Positions 44,773-53,939 of a stretch of DNA of 64,000 bases are shown here, piece after piece. The stretch covers positions 1 to 64,000 of the forward strand of contig NZ_CAXBGE010000014.1 in NCBI RefSeq assembly GCF_963975345.1, read 5' to 3'. Every line of letters begins with the position of its first letter. Position 1 is the first letter of the stretch. The stretch comes from Maricaulis sp963975345. Lineage in GTDB: Bacteria; Pseudomonadota; Alphaproteobacteria; Caulobacterales; Maricaulaceae. Position numbers and translations under genes: made by a program. A model generated the notes under the pieces. That model saw only the letters and a list, made by a program, of their open reading frames with translations, was not told where the DNA came from and made no database searches.

Positions 44773-45714
44773 CTATTCGCTGGGAACCGCCACCCAGATC
44801 TTCATCGTCAACTGCCCGCTCGGCTCGTCGGGATGCAGCGAGGTCTGGTGCGCCAGTTTGAGGCCGGCACCTTCGATCCAGGCTTGCATCTCCTCATCGG
44901 AGAAGCCGAGGCGGCGGTGATAATGGTCCTCGCGCAGGGTTTCCAGCTGGTGCGGCGCGAAGTCGACGATCAGGAGATGGCCACCGGGTTTGAGCAGGCG
45001 GCCGCATTCGGCGACAGCGCCGGCCGGGTCGTCGAGATAGTGGAGAACCTGGTGCACGGTGACCAGGTCGGCGGCGCCATTCTCGAACGGCAAGGCGCCG
45101 ACATCGGCATGGCGCACCGAACAATTGGTCAGGCCGGCATTGGCCAGGTTGAGGCGGGCGACATTGAGCATGGAGTGATTGATATCGACGCCAATGCCCC
45201 GCTTGACCCGGTCGGCGAAGAGTTCAAGCACGCGGCCCGTGCCGACCCCGACATCGATCATCAGATCGAACGGACCCGGTCCGGCCAGTTTGCGCATCGC
45301 CGCCTCGACCTCGGCATCGGCCAAGTGCAGGCGGCGGATCCGGTCCCAATCCTCGGCGACGCTCTCGAAATAGGTCTGCGCCGCCAGGGCGCGTGCCTGT
45401 TTGATCGATTCAAGCCGGGCGATATCGCGCGTCAGAACCGGGTCATCATCGGGTAAAAGCTCACCGAGGATTTCCGCCACGCGGCGGCCACCGCCCGACT
45501 CAGTCAGGCGATAAAAGACATAGGCGCCCTCCGGCAGACGTTCGGCCAGGCGTGCATCGCTCAACAGTTTGAGATGGCGGCTGACGCGTGGCTGGCTCTG
45601 ACCGAGCACATGCACCAGTTCCGACACGGTCAATTCGCCGCGCGACAAGAGCGAGACCACCCTCAGCCGGGTCGGTTCGGCGATCGCCTTAAGCTGTGTG
45701 ACCAGTGCATCCAT
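44773..45714 (-). CDS. ArsR-family regulator fused to SAM methyltransferase
   Basis: Residues about 1-85 form an ArsR winged helix (ALVTQLKAIAEPTRLRVVSLL; helix LGQSQPRVSRHLKLLSDARL) without the cysteine metal-binding pair of arsenic sensors. Residues about 110-313 form a class I methyltransferase with motif I DVGVGTG at 154-160, VDIN and LVTVHQVLHYL. This fusion is widespread in alphaproteobacteria, frequently upstream of metF and thought to tie SAM or methionine status to transcription; here no metF is adjacent. It is divergent from the D-amino-acid dehydrogenase gene. Confidence 0.93.
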   Translation of the reverse strand: MDALVTQLKAIAEPTRLRVVSLLSRGELTVSELVHVLGQSQPRVSRHLKLLSDARLAERLPEGAYVFYRLTESGGGRRVAEILGELLPDDDPVLTRDIARLESIKQARALAAQTYFESVAEDWDRIRRLHLADAEVEAAMRKLAGPGPFDLMIDVGVGTGRVLELFADRVKRGIGVDINHSMLNVARLNLANAGLTNCSVRHADVGALPFENGAADLVTVHQVLHYLDDPAGAVAECGRLLKPGGHLLIVDFAPHQLETLREDHYHRRLGFSDEEMQAWIEGAGLKLAHQTSLHPDEPSGQLTMKIWVAVPSE

Positions 45715-45809
45715 GAAATTCTTGCCTGTAAGTGCGGAATGTCCCTTGCTTTTATCTGCATCGCGAGGAAGTTCAAAGGCAGCATGTCGCCGACCCCCTG
45801 GAGCGCAAT

Positions 45810-47078
45810 GTGAAACGCCGCGAGATCATCATTATCGGTGCCGGGCTGGCCGGAGTTTGCGCCGCCTGGACACTCGCCCGCAACGGCCATTCAGTGACAG
45901 TGCTCGACGCCTTGGCCGGGCCGGCGCTGGAGACCAGTTTCGCCAATGCCGGCGCACTGACCCCGTCTGAGCCGGAGCCGTGGAATCAGCCCGGCGTCGC
46001 CGGGCAATTGATCGCCTCGCTGTTTGACCCCAAGGCGGCGATGAAATTGCGTCTGGCGCCCCTGCCCGGCCTGATAGGCTGGGGCCTGCGCTTCCTGCGC
46101 AATTCGACCCATGCGCGCCATGCCGCGGCGAGCCAGGCCAATTTTGGCCTCTCGCGCTACAGCCTCGCCGCGACCCAGGCCGTGCGCGATGAACTCGGGC
46201 TCAAATTCGACAATCTCAAACGCGGCACGCTGAAGATCTGTCGCAGCCAAGCCGGCATCGAGGCTTCGATCCTCGCCGCCGACAAGCTGGTGCCGCTGGG
46301 CCTCAATTACCGCGTCCTCGACCGCGCCGCGACGCTGGAGTTGGAACCGCAACTCGCCGCCATCGCCGATCAGATTGCCGGCTCGATCCATTATCCCGAC
46401 GATGAGTCCGGCGATGCCCACCGCTTTACCGCCGGTCTGGCCGCCGCGGCAGAGGCGGCCGGGGTGAGCTTCGAATGGAATACGCGCGTCACCGAACTGA
46501 TGGAGCGCGGCGGGCAGGTGATCGGCGTGCGCACCGAGACCGAGGAGATCGAGGCCGACACCATCATCATCGCCGCCGGGCATACCGCCTGGAGGCTCAT
46601 GAAACCGCTGGGCCTGCATCTGCCGGTGCGGCCGGTAAAGGGCTATTCCCTCACTCTCGACATGACCGGTCTCAATGCCCGTCCCGGCGTGCCGGTGTTT
46701 GATGAGGCCCTGCATGCCATCGTCACGCCGATGGGCGACCGTCTACGGATCGCCGGCACAGCCGAGATCGCCGGCAATGACAAACAATTGCGGCCCGAGC
46801 GAGTGGAAAATCTCAAATCCCTGGTGCGCGCCCTCTATCCTGAATTTGCCGACCAATTGCTGGCCGGCGAGATCAACGCCTGGACCGGTTTTAGGCCAAT
46901 GAGCGCCGATGGCCGCCCCTTCATCGGCGAAACCCGCGCCAAGGGCCTGTGGCTGACCACCGGCCACGGTCATCTCGGCTGGACCCAGGCAATGGGCTCA
47001 GCCGGACTGCTCGCCGCCCTGATTGATCACGAAACGCCGCCCGTCGATCCGGCGCCGTTTGCGGCGAACCGGATCTGA
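45810..47078 (+). CDS. dadA: D-amino-acid dehydrogenase (DadA-like FAD oxidoreductase)
   Basis: The enzyme oxidises D-amino acids to keto acids at the membrane, typically D-alanine. The 422-residue protein has the FAD Rossmann motif IIIIGAGLAGVCAAW at its very start, then NAGALTPSEPEPWNQPG (DadA-type), and a C-terminal FAD segment GFRPMSADGRPFIGET...TTGHGHLGWTQAMGSA. A GTG at 45810 is chosen: ggag is 6 bases upstream and the protein then begins VKRREIIII; a longer ATG frame adds an unlikely leader. No dadX follows. Confidence 0.9.
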   Translation: MKRREIIIIGAGLAGVCAAWTLARNGHSVTVLDALAGPALETSFANAGALTPSEPEPWNQPGVAGQLIASLFDPKAAMKLRLAPLPGLIGWGLRFLRNSTHARHAAASQANFGLSRYSLAATQAVRDELGLKFDNLKRGTLKICRSQAGIEASILAADKLVPLGLNYRVLDRAATLELEPQLAAIADQIAGSIHYPDDESGDAHRFTAGLAAAAEAAGVSFEWNTRVTELMERGGQVIGVRTETEEIEADTIIIAAGHTAWRLMKPLGLHLPVRPVKGYSLTLDMTGLNARPGVPVFDEALHAIVTPMGDRLRIAGTAEIAGNDKQLRPERVENLKSLVRALYPEFADQLLAGEINAWTGFRPMSADGRPFIGETRAKGLWLTTGHGHLGWTQAMGSAGLLAALIDHETPPVDPAPFAANRI

Positions 47079-47084
47079 TACAAA

Positions 47085-47110
47085 AAGGCCCGGCGCAAGC
47101 ACCGGGCCTT
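47085..47110. terminator. Intrinsic terminator (likely bidirectional) between dadA and ettA
   Basis: Stem aaggcccgg (47085-47093) pairs perfectly with ccgggcctt (47102-47110) around an 8-base loop. It lies between the convergent ends of dadA and ettA; an A-run precedes it, which serves as a U-tract on the ettA strand. Confidence 0.85.
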
Positions 47111-47133
47111 GATGGCTTGTGATTTGACGAAGA

Positions 47134-48801
47134 CTACCGGCCGAATTTCTGGAATTTGATCCGGTGCGGGATGTCCGCGTCGGCGCCGAGGCGGCGCTTT
47201 TTGTCTTCGAGATAATCGGAGAAGGAACCTTCAAACCATTCCACATGGCTATCGCCTTCAAAGGCGAGGATGTGGGTGGCGATGCGGTCGAGGAAGAAGC
47301 GGTCGTGGGAGATGACCACGGCGCAGCCGGGATACATTTCCAGCGCTTCTTCAAGCGCCGAGAGGGTTTCGACGTCGAGATCATTGGTTGGCTCATCGAG
47401 GAGGAGAAGATTGCCGCCCTCTTTCAGCATCTTGGCGAGGTGGACGCGATTGCGCTCGCCGCCGGAGAGCAGGCCGACTTTCTTCTGCTGGTCGCCACCC
47501 TTGAAATTGAAGGCCCCGACATAAGCGCGGCTTGGCACTTCGCGATTGCCGAGCGTTAGAATGTCATTGCCCTCGGAGACTTCCTCCCAGACGGTTTTCT
47601 TCGGATCGAGCTTGTCGCGTGACTGGTCAACATAGCCCAGCTTGACGGTTTCGCCGAGCCGGATCGAGCCTTCATCAGGCGTTTCCTGGCCGATAATCAT
47701 CCGGAACAGGGTCGACTTACCGGCACCATTGGGGCCGATCACGCCAACCACGCCGCCCGGCGGCAGTTTGAATTCGAGTCCGTCGATCAGCAGTTTGTCG
47801 CCATAACCCTTTTTCAGGGCCTCGACTTCAACCACAACACCGCCAAGGCGCGGACCTGGCGGGATGTTGATCGTGGCGTGCGATACATCGGCCCGTTCGG
47901 CCGTCTCGCGCAATTGCTCATAGGAGCGGATACGCGCCTTGGACTTGGCCTGGCGCGCTTTCGGCGAGGAGCGGATCCAGTCCAGCTCACGAGCGAGTGC
48001 GCGCTCCTTGGCGGATTTCTCGCGGCCTTCCTGGCCCATGCGCTTGGTCTTTTGTTCCAGCCAGGACGAATAGCCGCCCTCATAGGGCACGCCGCGGCCA
48101 CGATCGAGCTCGAGCGTCCAGGTGGTGATCGAGTCGAGGAAATAGCGGTCGTGGGTCACAACCAGTACGGCGCCGGCAAATTTCTCGAGATAGTGCTGCA
48201 GCCAGGCCACGGATTCGGCGTCGAGATGGTTGGTTGGCTCATCGAGCAGCAGCATGTGCGGCTCGGACAGCAGCAGACGGCACAGGGCCACGCGGCGGCG
48301 TTCACCACCGGAGAGATCCTTGACGCCCCAATCGGCCGGCGCGCAACGCAGCGCGTCCATCGCCATTTCGATCTTGGAATCAATGTCCCAAGCGTCGGCG
48401 GCGTCGATTTTTTCCTGCAGCGTATTCATCTCTTCCATCAGCTCTTCGGAATAGTCTTCCGCGAGCTTCATCGAGACGGCATTGAAATCATCGATCAGCT
48501 TCTTGGCCGCCGAGCCTTCAATCACGTTTTCCCAGACGGTTTTGCTATCGTCGAGATGTGGCTCCTGCGCCAGATATCCGACCTTGACGCCCTTCTCAGC
48601 CCAGGACTCGCCGCCGAATTCGGTATCCATGCCGGCCATGATTTTCAGCAGGGTTGACTTACCCGAACCATTGACGCCAACGACACCGATCTTGGCGTCC
48701 GGCAGAAAATGCAGCGACAAGTTCTCGAACACGGGCTTGGAGGCACCGGGATAGGTCTTGGACAGCTTGTCCATATGATAGACGTATTGATAGGCGGACA
48801 T
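47134..48801 (-). CDS. ettA: Energy-dependent translational throttle protein EttA (ABC-F)
   Basis: EttA is a cytoplasmic ABC-F ATPase that binds the ribosomal E site and gates early elongation by ATP/ADP ratio. The 555-residue protein has two ABC domains and no membrane part. ABC1 has Walker A GVNGSGKST at about 43-51 and signature LSGGERRRVALCRLLL; ABC2 has GPNGAGKST near 355 and LLSGGERNRVHLAKML, with LLLDEPTNDLD. The arm and the linker region (EGGYSSWLEQKTKRM) are present. Length and the start MSAYQYVYHMDKLSKTY are those of EttA. Confidence 0.96.
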   Translation of the reverse strand: MSAYQYVYHMDKLSKTYPGASKPVFENLSLHFLPDAKIGVVGVNGSGKSTLLKIMAGMDTEFGGESWAEKGVKVGYLAQEPHLDDSKTVWENVIEGSAAKKLIDDFNAVSMKLAEDYSEELMEEMNTLQEKIDAADAWDIDSKIEMAMDALRCAPADWGVKDLSGGERRRVALCRLLLSEPHMLLLDEPTNHLDAESVAWLQHYLEKFAGAVLVVTHDRYFLDSITTWTLELDRGRGVPYEGGYSSWLEQKTKRMGQEGREKSAKERALARELDWIRSSPKARQAKSKARIRSYEQLRETAERADVSHATINIPPGPRLGGVVVEVEALKKGYGDKLLIDGLEFKLPPGGVVGVIGPNGAGKSTLFRMIIGQETPDEGSIRLGETVKLGYVDQSRDKLDPKKTVWEEVSEGNDILTLGNREVPSRAYVGAFNFKGGDQQKKVGLLSGGERNRVHLAKMLKEGGNLLLLDEPTNDLDVETLSALEEALEMYPGCAVVISHDRFFLDRIATHILAFEGDSHVEWFEGSFSDYLEDKKRRLGADADIPHRIKFQKFGR

Positions 48802-49123
48802 GGGCGGACGGTCTCTTCAGTAAAGGGGGTAAAAGCTGGGCTCCCTTTAACTGACCGGCGCGCATTGGGCAACGCGGCTGCAGCGCATGAGGTCAGATGG
48901 GGGAGTATCCGGCGGATTGGGTGTTGGTTTGTAGATAGGGCCGGGCTGGCGCGATTGCCATGGCGGCAAGCCAGATAATCACGGCGCGCCCGGGACATGG
49001 TCCAGCTTTGCCGGTCCGTGTCCCGACTTGGTTACGTGATCGCGCTCCACGCGAAGCGGGACACGGACCTGTTGCTTTGAAACAGGACCATGTCCCGGGT
49101 GACCATCCGGCGGCGCGCGAAGG
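48802..49123. other. Gene-free stretch between ettA and the next gene
   Basis: About 320 bases upstream of ettA, containing a long nested palindrome (48989-49099) and, closer to ettA, only weak promoter-like sequence. No convincing gene in either direction. Confidence 0.6.
48989..49099. repeat. Nested palindrome, family C
   Basis: Outer arms cccgggacatggtcc (48989-49003) and ggaccatgtcccggg (49085-49099) are perfect inverted repeats; inner arms ggtccgtgtcccg (49013-49025) and cgggacacggacc (49057-49069) form a second perfect stem. The stretch following the inner left arm, cgtgtcccgacttg, recurs inverted at about 49986-50000, so the gene between 49124 and 49843 is bracketed by related sequence. 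Confidence 0.85.
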
Positions 49124-49843
49124 CTAATCCGGTTCTGCCGGTTGGTGCGGCTGCGCTGCCTCGGGGAGCAGGGCAATCAACTCCCCCGCCCGCAGGCCGA
49201 TGTCCGCCGCCTTGGAGGACGCGAAAAAGGCTAGAGTGCGCATCATCTGGACGTCCGCCATCAACGTCGCGCGCTGTTCGAGCGACATTGCCGCGACCAG
49301 GTCGGGGAATTCCTGTGCCGTGACCAAATGCCGGTAAATTCGCTCCCAGGCACTGCCATAGGAGTCCCCACTCACGCCCAATGCCAGCTTCGAATTATCG
49401 AGCCACTGGCCGAAACCACTCAACTCGTGCCGCAGCTCGTCATCACTGAGCAGGGAGAATCCGGCGGTCGACTTGATCTCGTCATAGATCGCAAATTCAG
49501 TCACCGGGTCTGGATAGCCCAAGACCGGCGAGATCATCTCACGCCAGGCTTCGGGACTCGCCTCCAGCGAGCCTGGGTCGCGGATAAACTCGATTGTGCG
49601 ATCGAATTGCGCATTCATCGCGTCCCGCTGCCCCGCCACCCGCTCATTGACCTGCTGCAGCGCCAGCAAATCCTCGCCGAGCCGCTCGAGCAACATGCCC
49701 TCGCGTTCGCGTTCCGCCAGCGCGCCTTGCCAAAGCGTGACTTGGAAGCCGAGAAAAACACCCAACACCACGATCAGGAGGTCGAGCACCACGGCAAACC
49801 AGTTTTGCTCGCGAAAATGCAATGTGAGACGCCGCAAAATCAT
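49124..49843 (-). CDS. Hypothetical membrane protein (DUF6090-like)
   Basis: The 239-residue product starts MILRRLTLHFREQNWFAVVLDLLIVVLGVFLGFQV. A short basic amphipathic segment followed by one transmembrane helix (about 16-38) and then a mostly helical soluble domain with coiled-coil character is the pattern of the DUF6090-type family. Function unknown. It is bracketed by sequences related to palindrome family C, and no operon partner is visible. Confidence 0.7.
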   Translation of the reverse strand: MILRRLTLHFREQNWFAVVLDLLIVVLGVFLGFQVTLWQGALAEREREGMLLERLGEDLLALQQVNERVAGQRDAMNAQFDRTIEFIRDPGSLEASPEAWREMISPVLGYPDPVTEFAIYDEIKSTAGFSLLSDDELRHELSGFGQWLDNSKLALGVSGDSYGSAWERIYRHLVTAQEFPDLVAAMSLEQRATLMADVQMMRTLAFFASSKAADIGLRAGELIALLPEAAQPHQPAEPD

Positions 49844-50021
49844 GTTTCCCCCCTGCAGCAGGCCCGCCGCCGCAATCGCCTGAACGCTAGCAGTGTTTGC
49901 TCGTCGCTGTCATGGGGCCGGATGATCACCGGCTTCGATTTCGGCGTCCGCACCGCGATCACCGAGCCCGTCGGACACGCGACGCAAGTCGGGACACGCA
50001 CCAGCCCGCCCCGATAGCCAC

Positions 50022-50462
50022 CTAGCCCTTCAAATTCTGCCGCAGCCAGCTGACGATCTGGTCGGCATTGATGGCGCCGGCATGGCGGGCAACATCCTTG
50101 CCCTTGCTAAACAGGATGATCAGCGGAATGCCGCGGATCTGGAAGCGGGCGCCGACGCTCTGGTGCTGCTCGGTATTGAGCTTGGCAAAGCGCACCCTTG
50201 GCGACATCTGCCTGGATGCGTCCGCGAACATCGGCCCCATCATCTTGCAGGGACCGCACCAGGGCGCCCAGAAATCCACCAAGAGCGGCACTTCGTCATT
50301 GCGCAAATGCTTGTTAAGCCTGACTTCATCGAGCTCGAACGGCGCCTCCGGAAACAGCGGCGCCTTGCATACGCCGCAGGTCGGCCCAGCGGAGAGCTTG
50401 GCCGTCGGGATGCGGTTCTTGGCCTGACAGGCCGGGCAGATGATGTGGAGCGTGTCGGTCAT
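50022..50462 (-). CDS. trxC: Thioredoxin TrxC (thioredoxin 2)
   Basis: TrxC is a cytoplasmic oxidative-stress disulfide reductase. The 146-residue product from ATG 50462 has the N-terminal zinc ribbon of thioredoxin 2 (C9-P-A-C12 and C29-G-V-C32) and the redox motif WCGPC at 68-72, with a cis-Pro segment RGIPLIILF. Length is typical. The gene is followed upstream by a STAS-like gene 44 bases away on the same strand. Confidence 0.95.
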   Translation of the reverse strand: MTDTLHIICPACQAKNRIPTAKLSAGPTCGVCKAPLFPEAPFELDEVRLNKHLRNDEVPLLVDFWAPWCGPCKMMGPMFADASRQMSPRVRFAKLNTEQHQSVGARFQIRGIPLIILFSKGKDVARHAGAINADQIVSWLRQNLKG

Positions 50463-50506
50463 GGCCAGTTCAGTCCCGTACAGCTGGTGCAAGGTCGGCG
50501 ACGCCG

Positions 50507-50926
50507 CTAGCTGCCGGTATCCGCTGCGGATGACGTCTCCGCGCCCGGCATTTGCGTTTCAAGCCACTCCATCGCGGCAGGGGCTGCGTCGAAGGCCCGG
50601 CTCGGCCGGCCAGTTTCTTCCAGGCGGCGCGTCATATAAATCGCCCGCGCGACCTGGGCCTGATTATAGACAAAGGCGACCGGGAAGCCGGCCGGGAATT
50701 CGGTGCAATATACGTCGGCGATCTGCGCAAATTCTTCCATCTCGAACGTCAGATCGTAAGCGCTATAGTCGATCAGCACCCCCTTGAGCGGATTGTTCAC
50801 CAGGGTTTGCGCCAAGGCTTTTAGCGAAACAATCGAGGCATCCAGATGGCAACCGCCATGAAGCTGGATCGAGAGCACACGATCATTTGACGTCACATCA
50901 AGCGTATAGGAAAAATCATCCGACAT
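50507..50926 (-). CDS. SpoIIAA/STAS-like protein, paralog-like to 15283-15681
   Basis: A 139-residue product from ATG 50926 (MSDDFSYTLDVTSNDRVLSI; agaggg about 9 bases upstream). Layout matches the protein beside ftsZ: N-terminal strands, central LKGVLIDYSAYDLTFEMEEF strand-helix unit, FPVAFVYNQ, then a C-terminal helix ending in a W (APAAMEWLETQ). Sequence identity looks low but the pattern is shared. Probably a soluble or membrane-associated regulator; role unknown. It shares its strand with trxC just downstream. Confidence 0.65.
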   Translation of the reverse strand: MSDDFSYTLDVTSNDRVLSIQLHGGCHLDASIVSLKALAQTLVNNPLKGVLIDYSAYDLTFEMEEFAQIADVYCTEFPAGFPVAFVYNQAQVARAIYMTRRLEETGRPSRAFDAAPAAMEWLETQMPGAETSSAADTGS

Positions 50927-51016
50927 ATGCGAATCCCTCTGCTCCCATTCTAGTTGTTTCAACTAACAAATTGGGAATCAAGCGGGGTCAGCCGATCTTC
51001 GTTGACGTTTCCGTGT

Positions 51017-51751
51017 TCACGCCCCGTGGGTCCAAACCCACAGATCGGCATCGCGCCGCATGGCATCGCGGTGCAAACACCAATCCGGCATCACTCGCTC
51101 AACCGTGCGCCAAAAAGCCGCAGAATGATTGGCCTCGACCAGATGCGCCGCCTCGTGAGCGCAGACATAGTCAACCAGCGCCTCGGGAAAACCCATCAAT
51201 CGCCAGTTGAGCCGAATCGTCCCGTCCGGCGCGCACGAGCCCCAGCGACGCTTCTGGTCGCGGATGACGACCTTTCGCACCGGGCGGTCAAGCTGCGCCG
51301 CGAACGCTTCGACCCGCGGCGTCATGAAACGCTCACCTTCGCGCTTGTAGTGCCTGATCAGCGCGGCGCTAATCGCCCGCCGGCGCAGCGCGCCGGTCGC
51401 CTCCGGATCGACTGTCACCAACACCCGCTCGCCCTCGCGCCGCAATGTCGTGCGAATGCCGCGCGGCTCGACACGCAAGACCAGTTCGCCGCCCAGCCAG
51501 GGCAAAACCTCGCCGGTCTCGAACGCCAGTTCGCGCCTTTGCGGCCGCGCGGCCCAAGCCGCCAGCTTGCTCAAAATCCAATGCGATTTTTCCTGCAGCG
51601 CGCCTTCAATTTCACGCAGGCTGACATGCGCCGGTGCCGTCACCGTCAGCCCGTCATGACTGATCCCGAAACCGATCGTCCGTCGCGCGCTGCGCTGCAG
51701 GCGATAGGGCACAACCTGCCCGCCAAGCAGAAGCGAGTGGCTCTGCGTCAC
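51017..51751 (-). CDS. YgjP/WLM-type metallopeptidase
   Basis: The 244-residue protein carries the zinc motif HEAAH at 199-203 (VCAHEAAHLVEANHS; further ligand H209), preceded by the family hallmark RDQKRRWGSCAPDGTIRLNWRL and a C-terminal PDWCLHRDAMR. This is the COG1451 (DUF45) family, related to the SprT/WLM group; physiological substrate unknown. Its start overlaps the stop of the GAF-domain gene (ATGA). Confidence 0.88.
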   Translation of the reverse strand: MTQSHSLLLGGQVVPYRLQRSARRTIGFGISHDGLTVTAPAHVSLREIEGALQEKSHWILSKLAAWAARPQRRELAFETGEVLPWLGGELVLRVEPRGIRTTLRREGERVLVTVDPEATGALRRRAISAALIRHYKREGERFMTPRVEAFAAQLDRPVRKVVIRDQKRRWGSCAPDGTIRLNWRLMGFPEALVDYVCAHEAAHLVEANHSAAFWRTVERVMPDWCLHRDAMRRDADLWVWTHGA

Positions 51752-52227
51752 AGCGTCAGCAGATCGCCGCAGATCGCCTCAAGGCCGGCCTGGTCCTCCA
51801 GATCAAAGGCACCGAGCTGCGTCGAGTCGATATCAAGCACGGCGGCCAGGCCGCCATCGCGGTCGAAAACCGGCACGACGATCTCCGAATTCGAGCGGCT
51901 GTCACAGGCGATATGACCGGGGAAGGCGTTGACATCGGTGACCAGCTGGGTCTGGCCACTCGCGGCAGCAGCGCCGCAAACACCCCGACCGATCGGGATG
52001 CGCAGACAGCCCAACGTGCCCTGATAGGGGCCAACCACGAGTTCGGTGGGTTTGAGCGAGTCGACGACATAGAAGCCGGTCCAGAAGAACCGCGTCCCGA
52101 AGGCCTCGCGCAACAGGCAGGCGGCCGACGCATAGCGCGCTGTCACACTGGTTTCGCCGGCAATGACCGAAGCGATCTGCTTGCGGACATCGGCATAAAG
52201 CGCTGCCTTGTCATTCATGGCGGTCAT
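51748..52227 (-). CDS. Free methionine-(R)-sulfoxide reductase (GAF domain)
   Basis: The 159-residue GAF-domain enzyme reduces free methionine-R-sulfoxide, part of oxidative defence. Family signatures are GPYQGTLGCLRIPIGRGVCG and HIACDSRSNSEIVVPVF, with the three conserved Cys (LGC, GVC, IAC) that catalyse reduction and resolve the sulfenate. Start is ATG 52227 or ATG 52218, the latter having aagga-like sequence nearby. Overlaps the YgjP-type gene. Confidence 0.88.
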   Translation of the reverse strand: MTAMNDKAALYADVRKQIASVIAGETSVTARYASAACLLREAFGTRFFWTGFYVVDSLKPTELVVGPYQGTLGCLRIPIGRGVCGAAAASGQTQLVTDVNAFPGHIACDSRSNSEIVVPVFDRDGGLAAVLDIDSTQLGAFDLEDQAGLEAICGDLLTL

Positions 52228-52311
52228 CCTTGGCTGGAGCCAACTAAATCGGGTGCCCGCCGCACCGGTTCAAGTCTCAACTACAGCCGCCTGCCCGGAT
52301 CAGGGTTCGGT

Positions 52312-53331
52312 TCAGAGGCGGATCCCGCCGCGCAAGCTTTCCCGGATCAGATGGTCGATTGACTTCTCCGCATCGTCGCCCTCGGCCGGCGCACTGTCGG
52401 GATTGGCGCTGCGGCGCTCTTCAAATTCCAGCCGGGTATGGATCATCCGGATGCGGGCATCGACCAGGCCGTAAATATCGGCCGGAATTTTGGTCGCGAT
52501 GTTCATACCGAGTTTTGCCGCTGCGTCCGGCGAAATCGCTTCGCTGTGCGACAGTTCACCAGAGGAGAGGTAATCGGCAAGGAAATTGGGGTCCTTATTC
52601 GCGTCCTTGTGATTGGTGTGGACAATTTCGCGGGCGATGCGATCCGCATAGCGGTCGTATTTCTCCGCCTCATGCGCGAGCATCACCAGCACGTCCTGGG
52701 TTGCCAGCGGGCCCTTCTTGTCGAGCAGGTCGCGATAGGTCTCGGTCGGGAAGCCGCCGTAAATCGTGTCGATCGGGCCAAGCGAGGCGGTCGGGTCCAT
52801 CACAACTTTTTCCGCCGCCAACGCGATCATCGCGCCGCCTGACATCGCAACATAGGGCACATAGGCGGTGACATGCGGGTCACGCTTCGAGCTGTGTTTG
52901 GCCTGTTTGATATGTTGTTTCAGCGCCAGCGCGATCATGTGCGCCGGCCGCGCATAACCACCCAGCGTATGCAGCACAACCACGATTTTCGATCTTGGAT
53001 TGGCCTGGCGGATCGAGGCAACCGCCTCGAAGGCCTCGTCGAACACAATCTGTTGCTGGGCGCTGTCGCGGCCGATGAATTCATCGCCGAGATCGTGAAT
53101 GAACTCGATCAGTAGCGTGTTGGCCGTCTCAACCTTTTTGCGGAACTTGTCGTAATCGCGCTTGGCATCCTCATAACGCGCCACCCGTTTGCGGCGCAGC
53201 TTGGCGACCTGCTGCTCGTCGGAGACGTGTTGCCGGCGCGACACAAACATCACGACGATCACGATCAGCAGCACAAGAATGAGTGCCGCCATCCCGACGC
53301 CAATGAGTACAGTCTGATCCGTAAAGTCCAA
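52312..53331 (-). CDS. Membrane-anchored serine proteinase (SDH_sah/ClpP-like)
   Basis: The 339-residue product has one N-terminal transmembrane helix (LIGVGMAALILVLLIVIVVMFV) and a crotonase-fold serine protease domain of the 'serine dehydrogenase proteinase' type (PF01972): IVVVLHTLGGYARPA, then YVAMSGGAMIALAAEKVVMDPTASLGPID (Ser in SGG is the likely nucleophile) and a Lys/His-rich segment near DLLDKKGPLA. Related to SppA and ClpP. A TTG at 53331 is preferred because ggggggag lies 5 bases upstream; a GTG at 53358 extends the frame without a ribosome site. Confidence 0.85.
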   Translation of the reverse strand: MDFTDQTVLIGVGMAALILVLLIVIVVMFVSRRQHVSDEQQVAKLRRKRVARYEDAKRDYDKFRKKVETANTLLIEFIHDLGDEFIGRDSAQQQIVFDEAFEAVASIRQANPRSKIVVVLHTLGGYARPAHMIALALKQHIKQAKHSSKRDPHVTAYVPYVAMSGGAMIALAAEKVVMDPTASLGPIDTIYGGFPTETYRDLLDKKGPLATQDVLVMLAHEAEKYDRYADRIAREIVHTNHKDANKDPNFLADYLSSGELSHSEAISPDAAAKLGMNIATKIPADIYGLVDARIRMIHTRLEFEERRSANPDSAPAEGDDAEKSIDHLIRESLRGGIRL

Positions 53332-53537
53332 CACCACTCCCCCCGGAGGTTGCAGCACCGATCAAGGCGCTGCGAGGGATCATGTTAACCATTCTGAATG
53401 CGGTGCGGCAAGCGCCAAGACGCCCCCCCGGCGAAATCCCGGAGGAACGCGGACATGGCCGAAATCGCGGCTCGTCATGCGTTTGAGTTGACCAACATCG
53501 GGTTGGAGACCCGCGATGCGGGTCAGCGGGCGCGCCG

Positions 53538-53939
53538 TTAGCCAAAAAGAGACTGGTAAAGATTGAGCATCGGCAATGAGAGATAGGCTGCCGTAAGACC
53601 AATGGTCCAGATTGCGAACGACCCGACCAAGAGCCAAAGGTTCCAACGGTCCGCTGCGGCGCACCGGGCCGCCAATTCCGGATCGGCCGGGCACTGCCGG
53701 CCCGGGCGAAATCTTGCCCACGACGCGGCGGCGAGCAGCACCCCACTGCCAATGAAGAGATAGAGTTTGTAATGCGAGAGCGTGACCAGAAAAGGCAGAC
53801 TTGCGAACAGCGTCGCGGATACCGCACCCAGCCCGAGAAAAACCAACAGGATGGGCAGGGCGCAACAAAGCAGGGTCGTCGTCGAGGCGAAGAGCACGAA
53901 CCAGCCCCACGGCCGCGCTGGCGGCGGCAGGACCGTCAT
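53538..53939 (-). CDS. MerT-like three-helix membrane transporter
   Basis: The 133-residue protein has three transmembrane helices. The first contains a vicinal cysteine pair (TTTLLCCALPILLVFLG), the second is LYLFIGSGVLLAAAS, and the loop after it has a second Cys pair (GRQCPADPELAARC); the third is LLVGSFAIWTIGLTAAYL. This cysteine arrangement is that of the mercuric transporter MerT. The start ATG 53939 overlaps the stop of the MerP-like gene (ATGA). No mercuric reductase or MerR is adjacent, so the metal or thiol substrate may differ. Confidence 0.75.
   Translation of the reverse strand: MTVLPPPARPWGWFVLFASTTTLLCCALPILLVFLGLGAVSATLFASLPFLVTLSHYKLYLFIGSGVLLAAASWARFRPGRQCPADPELAARCAAADRWNLWLLVGSFAIWTIGLTAAYLSLPMLNLYQSLFG

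Noticed and set aside
53455..53541. 28-codon frame with ggagg before its ATG, downstream of the MerT-like gene on the opposite strand
   Set aside because: Too short and without any other support; it overlaps the end of the MerT-like gene.
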